Part shown: in pieces, positions 40,377-52,484 of the stretch
Layout of the letters: the number at the start of each line of letters is the position of its first letter
Numbering within the stretch: position 1 is the stretch's first letter
Source: Bathynomus jamesi
Taxonomy: Eukaryota; Arthropoda; Malacostraca; Isopoda; Cirolanidae
Length of the DNA stretch: 64,000 nucleotides
Direction: 5' to 3'
Assembly: GCA_023014485.1 (NCBI GenBank)
Contig: JAJOZX010005624.1
Coordinates: forward strand, 62,001-126,000
Notes under the pieces: generated by a model
What the model saw: only the letters and a program-made list of their open reading frames with translations
What the model was told of the DNA's origin: nothing
Databases searched by the model: none
Program-made: the position numbers and the translations under genes

Positions 40377-40818
40377 AGCAGAAGCCTGTTGCTCCAGAAA
40401 TGCATCTTCTGCAAGAAGCTTCCAGAAAGATAAAACTAGCGGGGCCCCACGAACACGACGCAACGCGCCGGAACGCTGCGTAAAAAGTACTCGAATGTTG
40501 TTTCTTTGTTTGTTTAAATTTCGCTCATGAAAGACCGTGAAGGAACCCAAGGAGGAAAAATCGATCTTTTTGTCTGTTTTGCTTGTTTTTGTCTCATGAA
40601 AAACCATGAAGGAAGGTGAGGAGGATTTTCTTTTAATTTTTTTTAATCTCTGCATTTTTTTCCTCATGAAAGACAAAAGGAGCGTTATGAAGGACGGTGA
40701 AGGACCATCATGAAGGACGGTGAAGGATCCTCATGAAGGGAGGACCGTCATGAAGGAGGGTGAGGGGGAAATTTTCAAATTGATCCATGTCTGTCTCCCC
40801 AAAAGCGGCTATACTACC
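40377..40818. repeat. Degenerate TCATGAAGGACGG repeat region
   Basis: Repeated TCATGAAGGACGGTGAAGGA-like units occur from about 40525 to 40770, denser toward the end. The first 150 bp are unassigned. No coding evidence was found. Confidence 0.55.
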
Positions 40819-40912
40819 ATTCTTTGTAGAATTGGGCAACACGTGCGAGACGGCCAAATTAAGTATAAGTGATGTAGATGTATTAGGGGTAACCAGTGGT
40901 AATTTTACATAC

Positions 40913-41738
40913 GTTAGTGATAGGGTTGCACCGATTAATCGGTTGACAATCGGTAATCGGACATATCGGCCATTTGCCGATTAATCGGTCATCGGCTTTT
41001 TTTTGCCGATTAATCGGTTTTCATACTCGGCCAACTTTGTTTATTACATTACAGAAATTGCATCCCTGGTTTAAGAATTTCAGTTATCCTAGACATGGAA
41101 TGAACTTAGATAATATTTTGCTTGTTTTTTATTAAATATTTTCTACCAATTAGCATTGTTTGGAGAATAATAGGCAGAGTATTATTGAATTAATTTACTC
41201 CATTATCACTCCATTTATTAAACAAAAAAATTATTGTACCTTACTGAACAAAAGAATCCATTTAAGCTTTCCTGTTGCAAAACAAAAGTGGCCTTAACCT
41301 ACTCTCTAACGATAAACAAAATTTGAGATGGAAACATTGCATAAGGTGCATTTGCAAATAATTTTGTTATTTTTACCTACTTTAAAGTATTTCCATGCAA
41401 TGCTTGGAGCCATAAGGGCTTTATGTTATTTAAATTTGTAACAAAAATATAAAATTTCTTGGCAACTTTCATTAAAATGCTTAATTTAATCTGTAAAAGA
41501 AATTAAAGAATTAGAATATGTAAATAGTTCTAAAAATATTAGATTAATATTAGATAAAAAAATATTAGATATTAGGCCTACGTTTTATATTGTGTGCTCC
41601 TATTTACCAGTATAATAGGTATAAGCGGCGTAATTCAGAAACCATATAGTGCTATAAACTTACAGTATATAAAAAGAATTATCGGCCGATTAATCGGTAA
41701 TCGGCTAATTTGCTTATCGGTGCAACCCTAGTTAGTGA
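40913..41738. mobile_element. hAT MITE with ATCGG subterminal repeats, 8-bp TSD
   Basis: GTTAGTGA at 40913-40920 and 41731-41738 is a perfect duplication. The element (40921-41730) has ends TAGGGTTGCACCGATTAATC and its inverse. Several ATTAATCGG/ATCGGTAATCGG repeats lie near both ends. It is AT-rich inside with no ORF. Confidence 0.9.
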
Positions 41739-41932
41739 TATGAGTAGTACCACCAGGTGGATTGATCAGTCTCACTAGTAATAATCTAAAGAATCGAATT
41801 GTTAGAGTTCATATTCTGCATGATTTCCTTCTTTCTGATCATAGACTATTAGAACTATTAATTAATTTTACCAATTTATGCGCAATACGACATAAGAACT
41901 CAATAGGTAAGAATAATCGCGTCGATTGGTCT

Positions 41933-42340
41933 TGTAGCTGGTTCCTTCTTGGTGCTACTTGTAGTTGCCGGGAAGAATGAAGGATACGAGAGGCAAGCTA
42001 TCGCTTTGTTGGGTATCTCTTTTAGGGGCCTCTCGTGTCCTCTTCTCTCCCTGTCGTTTGGGGGGTTGGCGTCTTGAAGGAAAAGCCGGTCGTTTTCAGA
42101 GTTTATTGAGTTCTTGGTTGGCTGAGGTTATTTTACAGAAGATTTTGTTATTTATATACAGCTGAATTAATTAAATATATATATATAAATTTATGTACAA
42201 TACTTATTTATAAAGATTATATATGATTCTTAAAATTACACAGTGATAAAATATATACAATTTGGTACGCGCAAAATTGGTTTGTCGGTAACTAATATAA
42301 AAATAATATAAATGCGGAAAATTAACTGCGCGGCCCCACA
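41933..42340 (-). repeat. Gypsy-2 3' LTR
   Basis: TGTAGCTGGTTCC to GGCCCCACA on the plus strand. It differs from the 5' LTR by two substitutions and a few 1-2 bp indels. The adjacent interior (CTACTGCCCACCCC) is a purine-rich tract on the minus strand. Confidence 0.92.
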
Positions 42341-42373
42341 CTACTGCCCACCCCGAGAAGCGGAGCACGTATA

Positions 42374-43509
42374 TCAAAAGTAGAAATATTCGGGTCTTGA
42401 TTTGAATCGGATCCTTCGTCCAGCTCGCGTTGATCCTCGGTCGGCCTCGTTTCCGGTTGTTGCGTTGTCCTGCGCGCCCGTCCTGAGGTCTGTATTTGCT
42501 ACCTCCGAGGTGCGTCCTCCATCGTCCTTTTTCCTTGCGTGCTTTTTCTCCGATCCGATGTCGTCCGATTGTGCGCCCGGTACCTGTGTGGGACCTGAAA
42601 CTATATACGCCGGTTTTAAACGATTAATTGAAATGGCTTCTGATGATCCGTTAGTTTTTTCTATTACGAAGTACTTATCGTGGCGTTCGAGAACACGGAA
42701 AGGTGCCTCGAATGGTTTTCGAACGCGGTCGATGCGTACCCATACGTGGCTTGATTTGTGGAGTTCCGATGGAATGAATGATTTGGGGGCTGAGTGAATG
42801 TTTCCTTGAGAGAGTTGGGCGAAATCGATTTGCGTCATTTTCTTGGCTAATTCGGAGATGAATTTTGAATTGGATTTTGACGACGAATTGGCGATCATTG
42901 GCCTCGGGCATAATAGGGTGGTTCCGGTGACGGTGGTGAACGGTGAATAACCCGATTCGTTGGGGAGACTGCGTAAACCAAGGAGAACTATGGGTAAAGC
43001 GGGGAGCCAATCTTGTTTTCGAGCGATGATTGCTGTCTTGATGGTGCGATGAGATCTTTCAATTATTCCGTTGGTCTGAGGGCGATACGACAAAGTTCTT
43101 AGTCGGTGAAATACGATGAGAGCTGACAGTTCCCTAAAGAGTTCGGATTCGAATTGGGATCCGCGGTCCGTTATGACTTGCAGTGGTACACCAAATCTTA
43201 AAATCCATACATCGAGAAATGCGTGTGCTATTGATGTGGCTGTAGTATCAATCAGAGGATATGCTTCTATCCATCTTGTGGCACGATCGATGCAGGTTAG
43301 GAGATATCTATATGGGGAAGGATATGTTTGACCGGGCAAAGTGGTTGGCGGTAAGGGACCGACGATGTCGATATGTACCGTTTCAAATCTTGAACTTGGT
43401 AAATCGAAGGGGGTTATTTATGATTTTGTATGGCGAGAAATTTTTGAGGATTGACATGATTCACAATTTCGGGACCAAGTTCGAATATCCTTATTCATTG
43501 AGGGCCAAA
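42374..43509 (-). pseudogene. Gypsy-2 integrase, catalytic core and C-terminus
   Basis: In minus orientation, the zinc-module cysteines NCESCQ lie near 43460, then HIDIVGPLP (first Asp) near 43370, TDRGSQF (second Asp) near 43155, and NGIIERSH (catalytic Glu) near 43065. The triad is therefore intact. An open frame of 321 codons (42374-43339) continues through a C-terminal region ending in a basic, charged tail. A stop near 43423 separates the zinc module. The N-terminal histidines lie beyond BEL-2 near 50998-51060. Confidence 0.88.
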
Positions 43510-43514
43510 AGTAT

Positions 43515-44191
43515 TGCGAAAAATGCTCTGTATGAATTGGTCCACAATTAACCCACCCCTTATATCTCCAGTCTAACTATAGAGTAGATCAAGTCTAGCC
43601 TAGAGGGGTCAGCCTAGAGATTCCGGAAATGGTCCAGAGCGGGCAGATAAATTGAGGTCCACAGTAGGATTCCTCACAAGATTAGGTTAGGGCAATCTAC
43701 CTTCACCTTTGTTAAGCTATGAGTTGATGCTGGGTCTTAGGTCACAATGTAGGCCTAACTTGTCTGACCCAGCTTAATTTAATGTTCTTAACTGTTTGGT
43801 GTAAAAACTCATATTAGTCACTTACTTTAGTTATTACAGTCTCTCCCTTCTCCGGTTGTCTCATTCGAGAGCGTACTTTGCTGGTACGTCCTCTCGCCCC
43901 GTTCTTCGTTTTCGTTCTCCCTTTGTTCTCCTCTTCGCGGGCTTCTTGTACCAGCGTTGTCTTGGTTTATTCCTCGGTTGGTTTAGCGGTAATGTATCTC
44001 CATTACCGAGCACGCTCCTCCCACACAGTATATAAATACTAGTGTGGAGAATAACTCTGGTGAGCAACCAATTGGTTTCATCCACCCAGTTATTGACATA
44101 AAAGGAATTTAATAATTGTTAGATTAACTACCTACCTACTCAGTGAACCATTTTCGTTACCTCCCAACTACCCACTCATCAGTTTTCCATA
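43515..44191 (-). repeat. BEL-2 3' LTR
   Basis: From TGCGAAAAATGCTC to GTTTTCCATA on the plus strand. On the minus strand it contains AGTATTTATATACTG, a possible TATA element. Confidence 0.9.
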
Positions 44192-44426
44192 TACTGGGGG
44201 CCCCGGGAGATAAAAATTTTGGTGTCATTGTCACCAATTTTTGTCTGAGTGTAGACTAGCTAACTATTTAACTGTAAATGCCTGTTAATCTGATTAACAG
44301 TGCCTGTCCTCACCTTTCATGGAGAAGGTGTAGCATTTAATTAGAAGAGAAAATATACATCCATAGGATGAAACTGTCTATGGTCTTTACCATAAGAAAA
44401 GAAAAAATGAAAGTTAGAAGATAAAA

Positions 44427-45283
44427 TTACAATTCCCCAGCATCTATTTTTTGTTGTAAAAATAGTCGCGCCTTTAATGCTGTTTGTCGCTGAGGTCTTG
44501 TGTCTGTCAATGTTGTAGTAGGATGCGTTACCACTCCTACTGTCAAAGGAATAGTTACTGGAAGTTCAGTGTCTCCAGTTGTTACTGTCAGTGGAGAAGG
44601 TTCTCCAAAGTCCATTGTTTTGGGTCCAGACTCTAAAGGGTACAAAGAGAAATGTCTCTTGTTGTGTCACCCGTTGAAGTCCTTAATTTGACCACTCTTG
44701 TTACCCCGTCTGCCCCTGGTCTGAGTTCTGAAACTCTAGCCAGAGGCCAGTATTGTCTTGGAGTACTGTCATGTATGAGAACAAGGTCCCCTACCTTAAT
44801 TGTGTCAGACCAATCCTTCTTAGTCATTTGTTTATGTCTCTCCCTTAGACCCATCAAGTACTCAGTTTTCCACTGTTTAATGAAATGAGCTTTAACTCTA
44901 GTTAAATGTTGTAACTTAGTCTGGAGCTCATCATGTCGTTGAGTCCAGTTTGGGTCTTCTGAAGAGTCTATATTGTAGTCCGGCAGGAGACTAACTTGTT
45001 CTCCCCGAATCAAATGATTTGGAGTTAATGGTTCTGGGTCATTAATGTTGTCACTCACATAAGTGAGTGGTCTATTGTTAATGATGTTCTCAATCTCAGC
45101 CAGGAGAGTGAGTAACCCAAATAAGTGTATCTGTTTCTTGCCAATTGCTTTCTTCAAGCAATTCTTTACTGTTTGTATATTCCTCTCCCAGATAGAACCA
45201 TACCAAGGAGAGGCAACCGGAATATACTTCCACTTTATGTTTGTATTTTGTATATATAATTGTGTGATTTCATTGCTTAACAA
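44427..45283 (-). pseudogene. BEL-2 integrase C-terminal part
   Basis: An open frame at 44633-45283 has SPWYGSIWERNIQTVK, which contains the catalytic Glu, and a C-terminal DUF5641-like region (PLTYVSDNINDPEPLTPNHL; VGDLVLIHD). A one-base shift near 44640 separates the last 70 codons (44427-44645). Confidence 0.85.
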
Positions 45284-46020
45284 GTCGTGGATGACTTGTT
45301 CACCAGCTTTGAAATATGTAGCATGTCAGTCCAAACTGTCTTTGGTACTGAATGTCGTGCACAGAATCTCTTAAAGACAGCAACAAAAGATTCTGCTGTA
45401 AGGTCCTCCACAACATCCAAATAAACAGCTCGTGAGGCAGCACATGTAAACAGTACAATGTACATTTTTTGTTCAGTGTCACCCACCCCTACAGTCAATG
45501 CTCCTGTATAGTCAATGCCTACAGTCTCAAAGGGTCTGTTGAGAGTAACTCTCTCCTCTGGCAAAGCAGGAGGATTTGGTTTCCTATAGGGCCTAGCATG
45601 AATACGCCTACATGTGACACACTCACTCAGGACTGTTTTAACAGTGATCCTTCCCTTGGGTATCCAATAAGTTTTTCTTAATGTAGTTAGTGTCTGTGGT
45701 ACCCCCATATGATATACATCATTGTGTGTTTTTCTGATTATTAATGTTGTCAAATAGCTAAATCTAGGTAAAAGGATTGGATTTTTGCTTTTATATGACA
45801 GTTTTGATTTGTCTAATCTCCCTTTACACCTTAGAAGGCCTTCCTCATCTCTGAACAAGTTTAGATCCACAACTACTGATGGTACAGGTTCTTTTGTTTG
45901 TTTCCCATTAGTTAAGAATTCTAACTCTTTATTGTACTCTTTTTGTTGGGCTTGGCCTATCCAGTATTGGGTTGCAACTTCTGTATAATTATGATTATTT
46001 TTATTTAGCTGTTTGTTAAT
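45277..46020 (-). pseudogene. BEL-2 integrase N-terminal and core part
   Basis: Contains the H-H-C-C module (KTHNDVYHMG, CVTCRRIH) and the first catalytic Asp in VGIDYTGAL. The second Asp motif (KTVWTD) is followed by a frameshift near 45315. Upstream, a BEL-type linker (QYWIGQAQQKEYNKE) runs back to 46020, where another shift joins RNase H. Confidence 0.85.
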
Positions 46021-46025
46021 TGTAG

Positions 46026-48005
46026 CTAAACAGTTGTGAGCAAACTCAAACAGTAGGCTGTCACCCTGACAAGTTTGTTGAAATCAGAATACTTTTCATA
46101 ATTAGTGATTGGTTCAACCTTTTCATTTGAAAAGATTAAATTTAATGTCAAGTTAACTTGTTCCACAGGCCATTGGTCTGTATTACAGAGCCACTTAGGT
46201 CCCATAAACCAAGTTTTGTTTGACTTCAACAACTTGTAGGATAAACCTCTGGTCAGAAAGTCTGCTGGATTCTGTTTAGTTGGAACATAGTGAAAGTTTA
46301 CTTGTAGGCTTTCATTAGCGTCAGCTATTTCTTTTAGCCTATTTCTTACAAAGATATTCTTACTATTAATGCTATCATTCCGTATCCAGGCAAGACAAAT
46401 CTGACTGTCAAGCCAGACGTGGATATTAGTTATGAACACATCATAGTAAGCATCCTTAAGCAATGAAATGGTTTTAATGGCTAATGTAGCAGCCAATAGT
46501 TCCAATTGAGGTATGGTTCGGGTAGGTTTGAGAGGTGCAACTTTCCCTTTTGCATAAATTAGATGACTTTCTGTAGGGCTTACAAGATACGCACAGCACC
46601 CATAAGCTTGTGTGCTTGCATCAGCAAACACATGAAGCCTCTGGGGCTTATCCCTAAACCCACAGCACCTTTGAATTTTAATGTTCTGCACTTTTGTTAA
46701 ATCAGTAGCTAACTTCTTCCAAGATTTTTGATTTTCATTTGTTATTGGATCATCCCACCCAACATTTGTCCTCCAAATTTCTTGGAGGAGAATCTTTGAT
46801 TTTATTGTTGAAGGCAGGAATAGACCCATAGGATCAAAAATTTTGGAAGCCTCTGATAATATTTGTCTTTTAGTATTTGCTTCCTCATCAAGTTTAAAAC
46901 CTTTAGTACAGATTGAATCATGACTGTTAGAAGTTGCATCCAAATACCAGTTCATACCTAAAGTTTTAACTCTGTCTGATGGCTCAGTAAGACCATTATT
47001 ATCCTTTAAAATCTTTTTGTTTAAATCCTCATTATTTGAAATCCACTCTCTAAGTTCAAAGTTACCTTGTTGCATAATGTTTTGAGAGTGTTCATAGACT
47101 TCAGATAATTCAGATTTTGTTGTCGTTGAGCCTATTAGATTGTCTACGTAAAAATGTTCCTTAAGGAAGTTCAATGTTAGAGAGTTATTAAACTGGTTTA
47201 AATGATGTCTAATTGTCAATGCTAATAGGCTAGGTGAGCAATTGGCTCCAAACAACACAACATTAAATCTATAGGTTATGAACCCTTTATTCAAATCAAA
47301 TGGATCCTTGAACCATAAGAACCTAAGTTGGTTCTTATCATATTCATTTTTAAGATTTATTCTCAAAAATGCCTTTGAAATGTCACTTTGTACAGCATAT
47401 TTGTCTAACCTGAACCTCAGTAAGATCTTCACAAGGTCAGAAATGAGATTAGGACCCTCAATCAAGCAATCATTCAAACTGTGTTTATCACTGTCTTTGA
47501 GGCTACAGTTATATACTACTCTGAGTTTTGTTGTTGGGGCATCTTGTCGATAAACCCCCCTGTGGGTTAAATAATGACAACCATCTTTTTTAAAAGGGTT
47601 ATTTGTTACTTCTTCAATGAAGCCTTTCTGTAGCTGTTCTTTAAAGACATTATTATATATTTTTACATTATTTTCTTGTTTGAGTTTTTTCATTACTTTA
47701 TATAAATGTCCTTTAGCTACTTTGAGATTATCTCTTAAAGTTGGACAATTTATTTTCCAAGGTAACTCAATAAAATAACTATTGTCTTTACACTGAATGG
47801 TGTCTTCAAATCTTTCTACCATTAACTGATCTTCTGAAGTTTGATTTGTGTCATGTATACCCACAGATTCTAGCAACCATAAAGTTTGAATTGCCTCATC
47901 CAAAGTTTCATTTGATAATGATGAATTAATGTTCTCAGTTGAGATAATATTATTCAAAGTGTTGCTATTCTTACAGGTGTTATGTAGGACTGAGTTGAGG
48001 CACAT
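46026..48005 (-). pseudogene. BEL-2 RT and RNase H
   Basis: An uninterrupted 659-codon frame. RT motif A is SDISKAFL (Asp near residue 208), motif C is FYVDNLIG (47139-47150), again with Asn for the second Asp, and RNase H shows VFADAST, PQLELLA, WLDSQ and NPADFLTRG. It lacks its own start and is separated from the protease by an in-frame TGA at 48015-48017. The frame being this long and open argues against old decay. Confidence 0.88.
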
Positions 48006-48017
48006 AGTATTTGTTGG

Positions 48018-48427
48018 TCATGCACTGTTTTGGTTTAGGTCTAGGTTGTATTCTGATAGGTCACCCAAAGGGGCTATCCCTGATGGAGTCTGAATAGCTA
48101 TACCATTACCTATCTCTACTATGCCCTTATGAATAAGATTAATATAATCTGCCCCTATTAGCATTTCAATGTTAGCTACTGTGTTGTTAGTGATATGTCT
48201 ATCAGCTATTTTGTAGTGTTTTTTCAAATGATTTATTGTTGTTCTAGTTTGGGTATAACCAGTTTGTTTTGTCCTACTTTAGAAATAATAACTGCTTCAA
48301 TTTTCTTGAATTTACTTTCTAAATGTAGTTCCAGGTCAATTGTCTTATAGCTATTTTTGTCCGAGTTATCCTTAACAAAGGACGCAATATTGAGGTTTTG
48401 TTCATCCGGGTTTGGTGTCAAACCCAA
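48018..48427 (-). pseudogene. BEL-2 protease C-terminal part
   Basis: Two frames (48233-48427, 48018-48227) joined by a shift near 48230 cover the A17/DUF1758-type region. They include NVVNKLGL after an in-frame TAA (48443-48445) and MLIGADYINLI, the typical flap-end motif of BEL proteases. Confidence 0.75.
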
Positions 48428-48445
48428 TTTATTAACTACATTTTT

Positions 48446-49030
48446 TTAAACAAATGTTTGTTGAGAACAACAGTCTATAAGACATCTCACTGGAGTGGTA
48501 CTACCCTCACTATTCACTAAGTCCAAAGTAATAGTTGGTAAAAGAATCTCAGTGTTTCTTGTTACATTGTTTGAACAAGCAGAATGTCCCATGAAAGTGG
48601 CATTTTCTTGATTACCTTTGTTTGGGGGAGGTATCTTTTGAGTTTGAGTATTATTGTTTGGACACTTTGGTGAATCACACATTGATGAGACATGTCGTAA
48701 ACTTTTACAAAACTTACACTTGAATCTTAACCTAGATTTACAGTCTTTCTTATAATGTCCCTGGCCAGTACACTTTTTACACAGGTTCAACTGTTCACAT
48801 CTTTTAGCCCTTTGGTTAAAGTCTGAATATTTGTCACACCCAGTACTACTGTGTTCATTACTTGCACAAAATTTGCAATGTGGTGTGTAAGTTGAGGCAG
48901 CAGTTACATTAAAGTTCTGTAATGTAGGTGTTCGTGTATTATAGTTGGTCACATTTGATTCTCCAGTATCAAGTTTTGTCTGTTTGGCTGTAGCTAGTTG
49001 GTCTCTGGGAACAGTCTTTGGTTTATCCAT
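48446..49030 (-). pseudogene. BEL-2 Gag zinc knuckles and protease start
   Basis: Contains cysteine-histidine knuckles (CKFCASNEHSSTGC, CKKCTGQGHYKKDC, CKFCKSLRHVSSMC) and then the protease-like motif LIDCCSQQTFV at the end, parallel to LLDNCSQASYI of BEL-1. It ends at an in-frame stop directly after this motif. Confidence 0.85.
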
Positions 49031-49040
49031 AGTCTGGGTC

Positions 49041-49983
49041 TTATGTGTTGGAAAAATCTCTCAAGTTGTAATTAATTAGGATATTGGGGAAGTTTTCTCT
49101 TATTTGTTCTAAATTAGGATAATTTTCTCCCGTCTTTAGAATCAAATTATCTTTAACCCTCGAAGGAAGGCACCTAAGTACTATGCTTTGTATAAGCCAA
49201 GATGAAATTTTAATATCTATCTCATTGCTAACCAGTTGTCCTATAATAGCTTCTAATTTTGTATAAAAAATTTCCATATCTCTATGGTTATCTTTTATGG
49301 GTGCAAATTCAAAAATTTGTTGAGATAATTCATATACAATCATATCTTTATTAATGTAATTACGTTTTAAAAGATCAATAGCTACTTCATATGAATCCCA
49401 TACGGCTGGTAAATAGGCTATTAGGTTATAGGCTGGGCCTTTAAGGGAACTAGTTAAGTAACTAAACTTTTCAACAGTTGAAATATAAGGTTTATTACCT
49501 ATTAAATTCTCAAATTTGTCAATGAAAGATGGGAATTGTACCGTGTCCCCTTCAAATGTTGGTACTAGCAAAATGGGTAACTGAGCCCTCAATTCTTGTG
49601 ACTCAGGATTTTGCATGCCACTTAAATTTTGTTGAAGGTTAGCCCTACTTTGATTAAAATCAGAATTAGGTTTTTTTTGGTGTTAAGTCAGTCAACCGAG
49701 ACCGTAGTTCCCTTATTTGCTGTTCAATTGAGCTTACCTGATCATCATCATCAGCGTAAAGGTCTATCAATTGTTCTTCAGCCATTTCGGATTCAACTAA
49801 CTCTGAAATACTCTCATTAATGGCTATTATTTCCTTCTTTTTAATTTCTAATTTAATAATTACACACTCTATATTTTTCTTACCTGGTTGTGTAATATTG
49901 TTAAAAGTGTTCACAGCCTTTGTAACAGCTCCCAACTTTGCCCCCCTTTTCTTTTTTAACTTTTTCAATTCTGCACTGTCCAT
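49041..49983 (-). pseudogene. BEL-2 Gag N-terminal region
   Basis: Starts MDSAELKKLKKKRG (49983), with a coiled-coil-like acidic stretch, and changes frame at a run of eight T (about 49672-49679). It then continues with the DUF1759 core (LLVPTFEGDTVQFPSFIDKF; FSYLTSSLKGPA). A further shift near 49060 leads to the zinc-knuckle frame. Confidence 0.85.
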
Positions 49984-50277
49984 GTCTAAGTCAAAATTGT
50001 TTAACTGGGGATCGTAATGAAATAGAGGACAAGAAGAAATTACCAGAGAAGAGAGAGAACAGACAAAACAGTCAAGTTCAAATTTGGTTTAATCGCCCCA
50101 AGTACTTGTGTGTCACTCAGGTCTAAGCTTATAAGAGAATGAGACTCCTTAAATGTAAATGTTTCCTAGTTAGGCCCTAGGTTGTAGACCTAATTAGGCT
50201 TGCTCAGGTTAGGCTTAGGCTAGACCATTTAGCCTAATTCTGCAATTTTTGTTAAGTAAGGTTAAGGTTTGTAAATT

Positions 50278-50296
50278 CCCCACACACGGACCACCA
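50278..50296 (-). promoter_or_regulatory. BEL-2 primer binding site
   Basis: One base from the 5' LTR the minus strand begins TGGTGGTCCGTGTGTGG, fitting a tRNA CCA end. The tRNA species was not identified. It differs from the BEL-1 site. Confidence 0.6.
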
Positions 50297-50297
50297 A

Positions 50298-50976
50298 TGC
50301 GAAAAATGCTCTGTATGAATTGGTCCACAATTAACCCACCCCTTATATCTCCAGTCTAACTATAGAGTAGATCAAGTCTAGCCTAGAGGGGTCAGCCTAG
50401 AGATTCCGGAAATGGTCCAGAGCGGGCAGATAAATTGAGGTCCACAGTAGGATTCCTCACAAGATTAGGTTAGGGCAATCTACCTTCACCTTTGTTAAGC
50501 TATGAGTTGATGCTGGGTCTTAGGTCACAATGTAGGCCTAACTTGTCTGACCCAGCTTAATTTAATGTTCTTAACTGTTTGGTGTAAAAACTCATATTAG
50601 TCACTTACTTTTAGTTATTACAGTCTCTCCCTTCTCCGGTTGTCTCATTCGAGAGCGTACTTTGCTGGTACGTCCTCTCGCCCCGTTCTTCGTTTTCGTT
50701 CTCCCTTTGTTCTCCTCTTCGCGGGGCTTCTTGTACCAGCGTTGTCTTGGTTTATTCCTCGGTTGGTTTAGCGGTAATGTATCTCCATTACCGAGCACGC
50801 TCCTCCCACACAGTATATAAATACTAGTGTGGAGAATAACTCTGGTGAGCAACCAATTGGTTTCATCCACCCAGTTATTGACATAAAAGGAATTTAATAA
50901 TTGTTAGATTAACTACCTACCTACTCAGTGAACCATTTTCGTTACCTCCCAACTACCCACTCATCAGTTTTCCATA
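50298..50976 (-). repeat. BEL-2 5' LTR
   Basis: Partner of 43515-44191. The only differences noticed are one extra T near 50611 and one extra G near 50726. Confidence 0.92.
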
Positions 50977-52013
50977 AGTATCTTGATTTAATGATACGAA
51001 GTGATTGCTTGATGCCTGGATGAGAAATATTATGAAATTGATTGAAGATGGAAGATCGATACTGCTTGGGAACAAAAGGACGGGGATATGGCGTGGATGT
51101 ATCGCAATATAAAGTTGTATTTTCTGGAAACGGGAACGGCTTGAGACGTGGGAGAAATTCTTGCGTTTCTTGATCTTTTTGTCGAGATTCCGCGATTGCT
51201 GATAAATCGAAAGCGTCAATATGTACTGCGTTTACGTTGCGTGAAAGGCAGTCCGCTACGACGTTTTCGGATCCACAGATATGTATTACATCGCATACGT
51301 ATTCCGTGATGGCAGACCAATGACGTTGTTGTCGGTCTGTCTTGGCTCGTAAGGGACTCTTGTAGGCAGAAACCATCGGTTTGTGATCCGTGAAGAGTAT
51401 TACTTGACGACCTTCTAAAAATTGACAGAAATGCAGGACGGCTAGGTATGCTGCGAGTAATTCTCTATCGTATGCGGCGTACGCTTGCTGAGTTGTAGTT
51501 AATTTCTTGGAAAAGAAGGCGATGGGAACTGGTGTGCTGTCGATTATTTGATGAACTGCTCCAGCTGCTATTTGTGAGCAGTCCGTAACTAAATGAAGGA
51601 TTGAGCTTGATGGAAGAGGATGACAAAGCGTAACGGCGTTCCGTAGTGCATCCTTGACATCTTGAAAGGCTTGAATTGCTTCGTCGTTCCACTGTAGACT
51701 TTTGCTTTGAGTTCTGACGATTTCACTTAAAGGTGAGACTAAATCGGCGTAACGGGGTATCATATGGCGATAGAATCCCGTCATTCCTAGGAATCTTCTG
51801 AGGCTTTGGTAATCTTGCGGTTGGGGAATATCTTGAATTTCGGAGACTCTGTTTACAGGAAGACGAATGCCTGCTGGGGAAACTTCATGACCCAGAAATT
51901 CAATTTTGGATTGCTGAAATATGCATTTTTCTAAGGAAATTCTTAACTTGTGTTTTGAAGGATCTTGAATACGCGTTCTAAGTCTTTCAAATGGTCAACT
52001 GCGTTATTTGAAT
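50977..52013 (-). pseudogene. Gypsy-2 RT C-terminus, RNase H and integrase N-terminus
   Basis: The frame from about 51950 to 50982 begins LRISLEKCIF and EFLGHEVSPAGI, continues through LRRFLGMTGFYRHMIP (RT connection) into RNase H of the gypsy type (LVTDCSQIAAGAV, YDRELLAAY, TDHKPMV, VADCLSRN) and reaches the integrase histidines HNISHPG. It is cut off by BEL-2 after RYLWK. A small indel near 51955 separates it from RT motif C. Confidence 0.88.
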
Positions 52014-52484
52014 GGACTAAAATATCGTCGAGATACACAAATACGCAGTCAACTCCTCTGAAAATTGTATCCATGAAGCGTTGAAATGTTGCAGGGGCGT
52101 TTCTTAAACCAAATGGCATGTATAAATACTTAAATAAACCAAATGGAGTTGTTATAGCCGTTTCTCGATATCTTCTGGGTGGACTGGAATTTGGTGATAT
52201 GCTCTGACTAGATCGATTTTGCTAAAGCATGATTTTCCGTGCAGAGATGTTGACAGACTTCTTATATGAGGAAGTGGATATCTGTCCGGTTTCGTGACAG
52301 CGTTTAGGCTTCTATAATCACCACACGCCCGCCATTTGCCTGGTATCTTCTTCGGAACGAGGTGTAACGGTGAGGCCCATGGTGATTTTGAGGGTTCTAT
52401 AATTCCATCTTGAAGTAAGTTGTTGAAAGTAGCCTTAGCTGAGGATAATTTATCGGGTGGAAGACGTCGAGGGCTTGCAAACAC
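52014..52484 (-). pseudogene. Gypsy-2 reverse transcriptase core
   Basis: The frame at 52152-52484 shows [28 protein letters not shown] and [13 protein letters not shown] (motif A Asp). After a one-base shift near 52152 come TTPFGLFKYLYMPFGL and motif C VYLDDILVHS (about 52016-52042) with both Asp residues intact. Confidence 0.88.

Larger units (their letters stand above)
43515..50976 (-). mobile_element. BEL-2: degenerate BEL/Pao element inside gypsy-2
   Basis: LTRs of about 677 and 679 bp (43515-44191, 50298-50976) and a duplication AGTAT (43510-43514, 50977-50981) define it. Gag, protease, RT, RNase H and integrase are all recognisable on the minus strand, but at least eight stops or frameshifts interrupt them. 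The LTRs nonetheless differ only by about two single-base indels, which points to a recent insertion. Confidence 0.92.

Noticed and set aside
40108..40530. Protein frame running through GT/TA microsatellites
   Set aside because: The translation is low-complexity (YIYIYI and CVCVCV). It is a microsatellite artefact, as are similar frames near 26282, 27749, 34741 and 59185.
42402..42797. Plus-strand frame opposite gypsy-2 integrase
   Set aside because: It is antisense to the 321-codon integrase frame, which has an intact catalytic triad.
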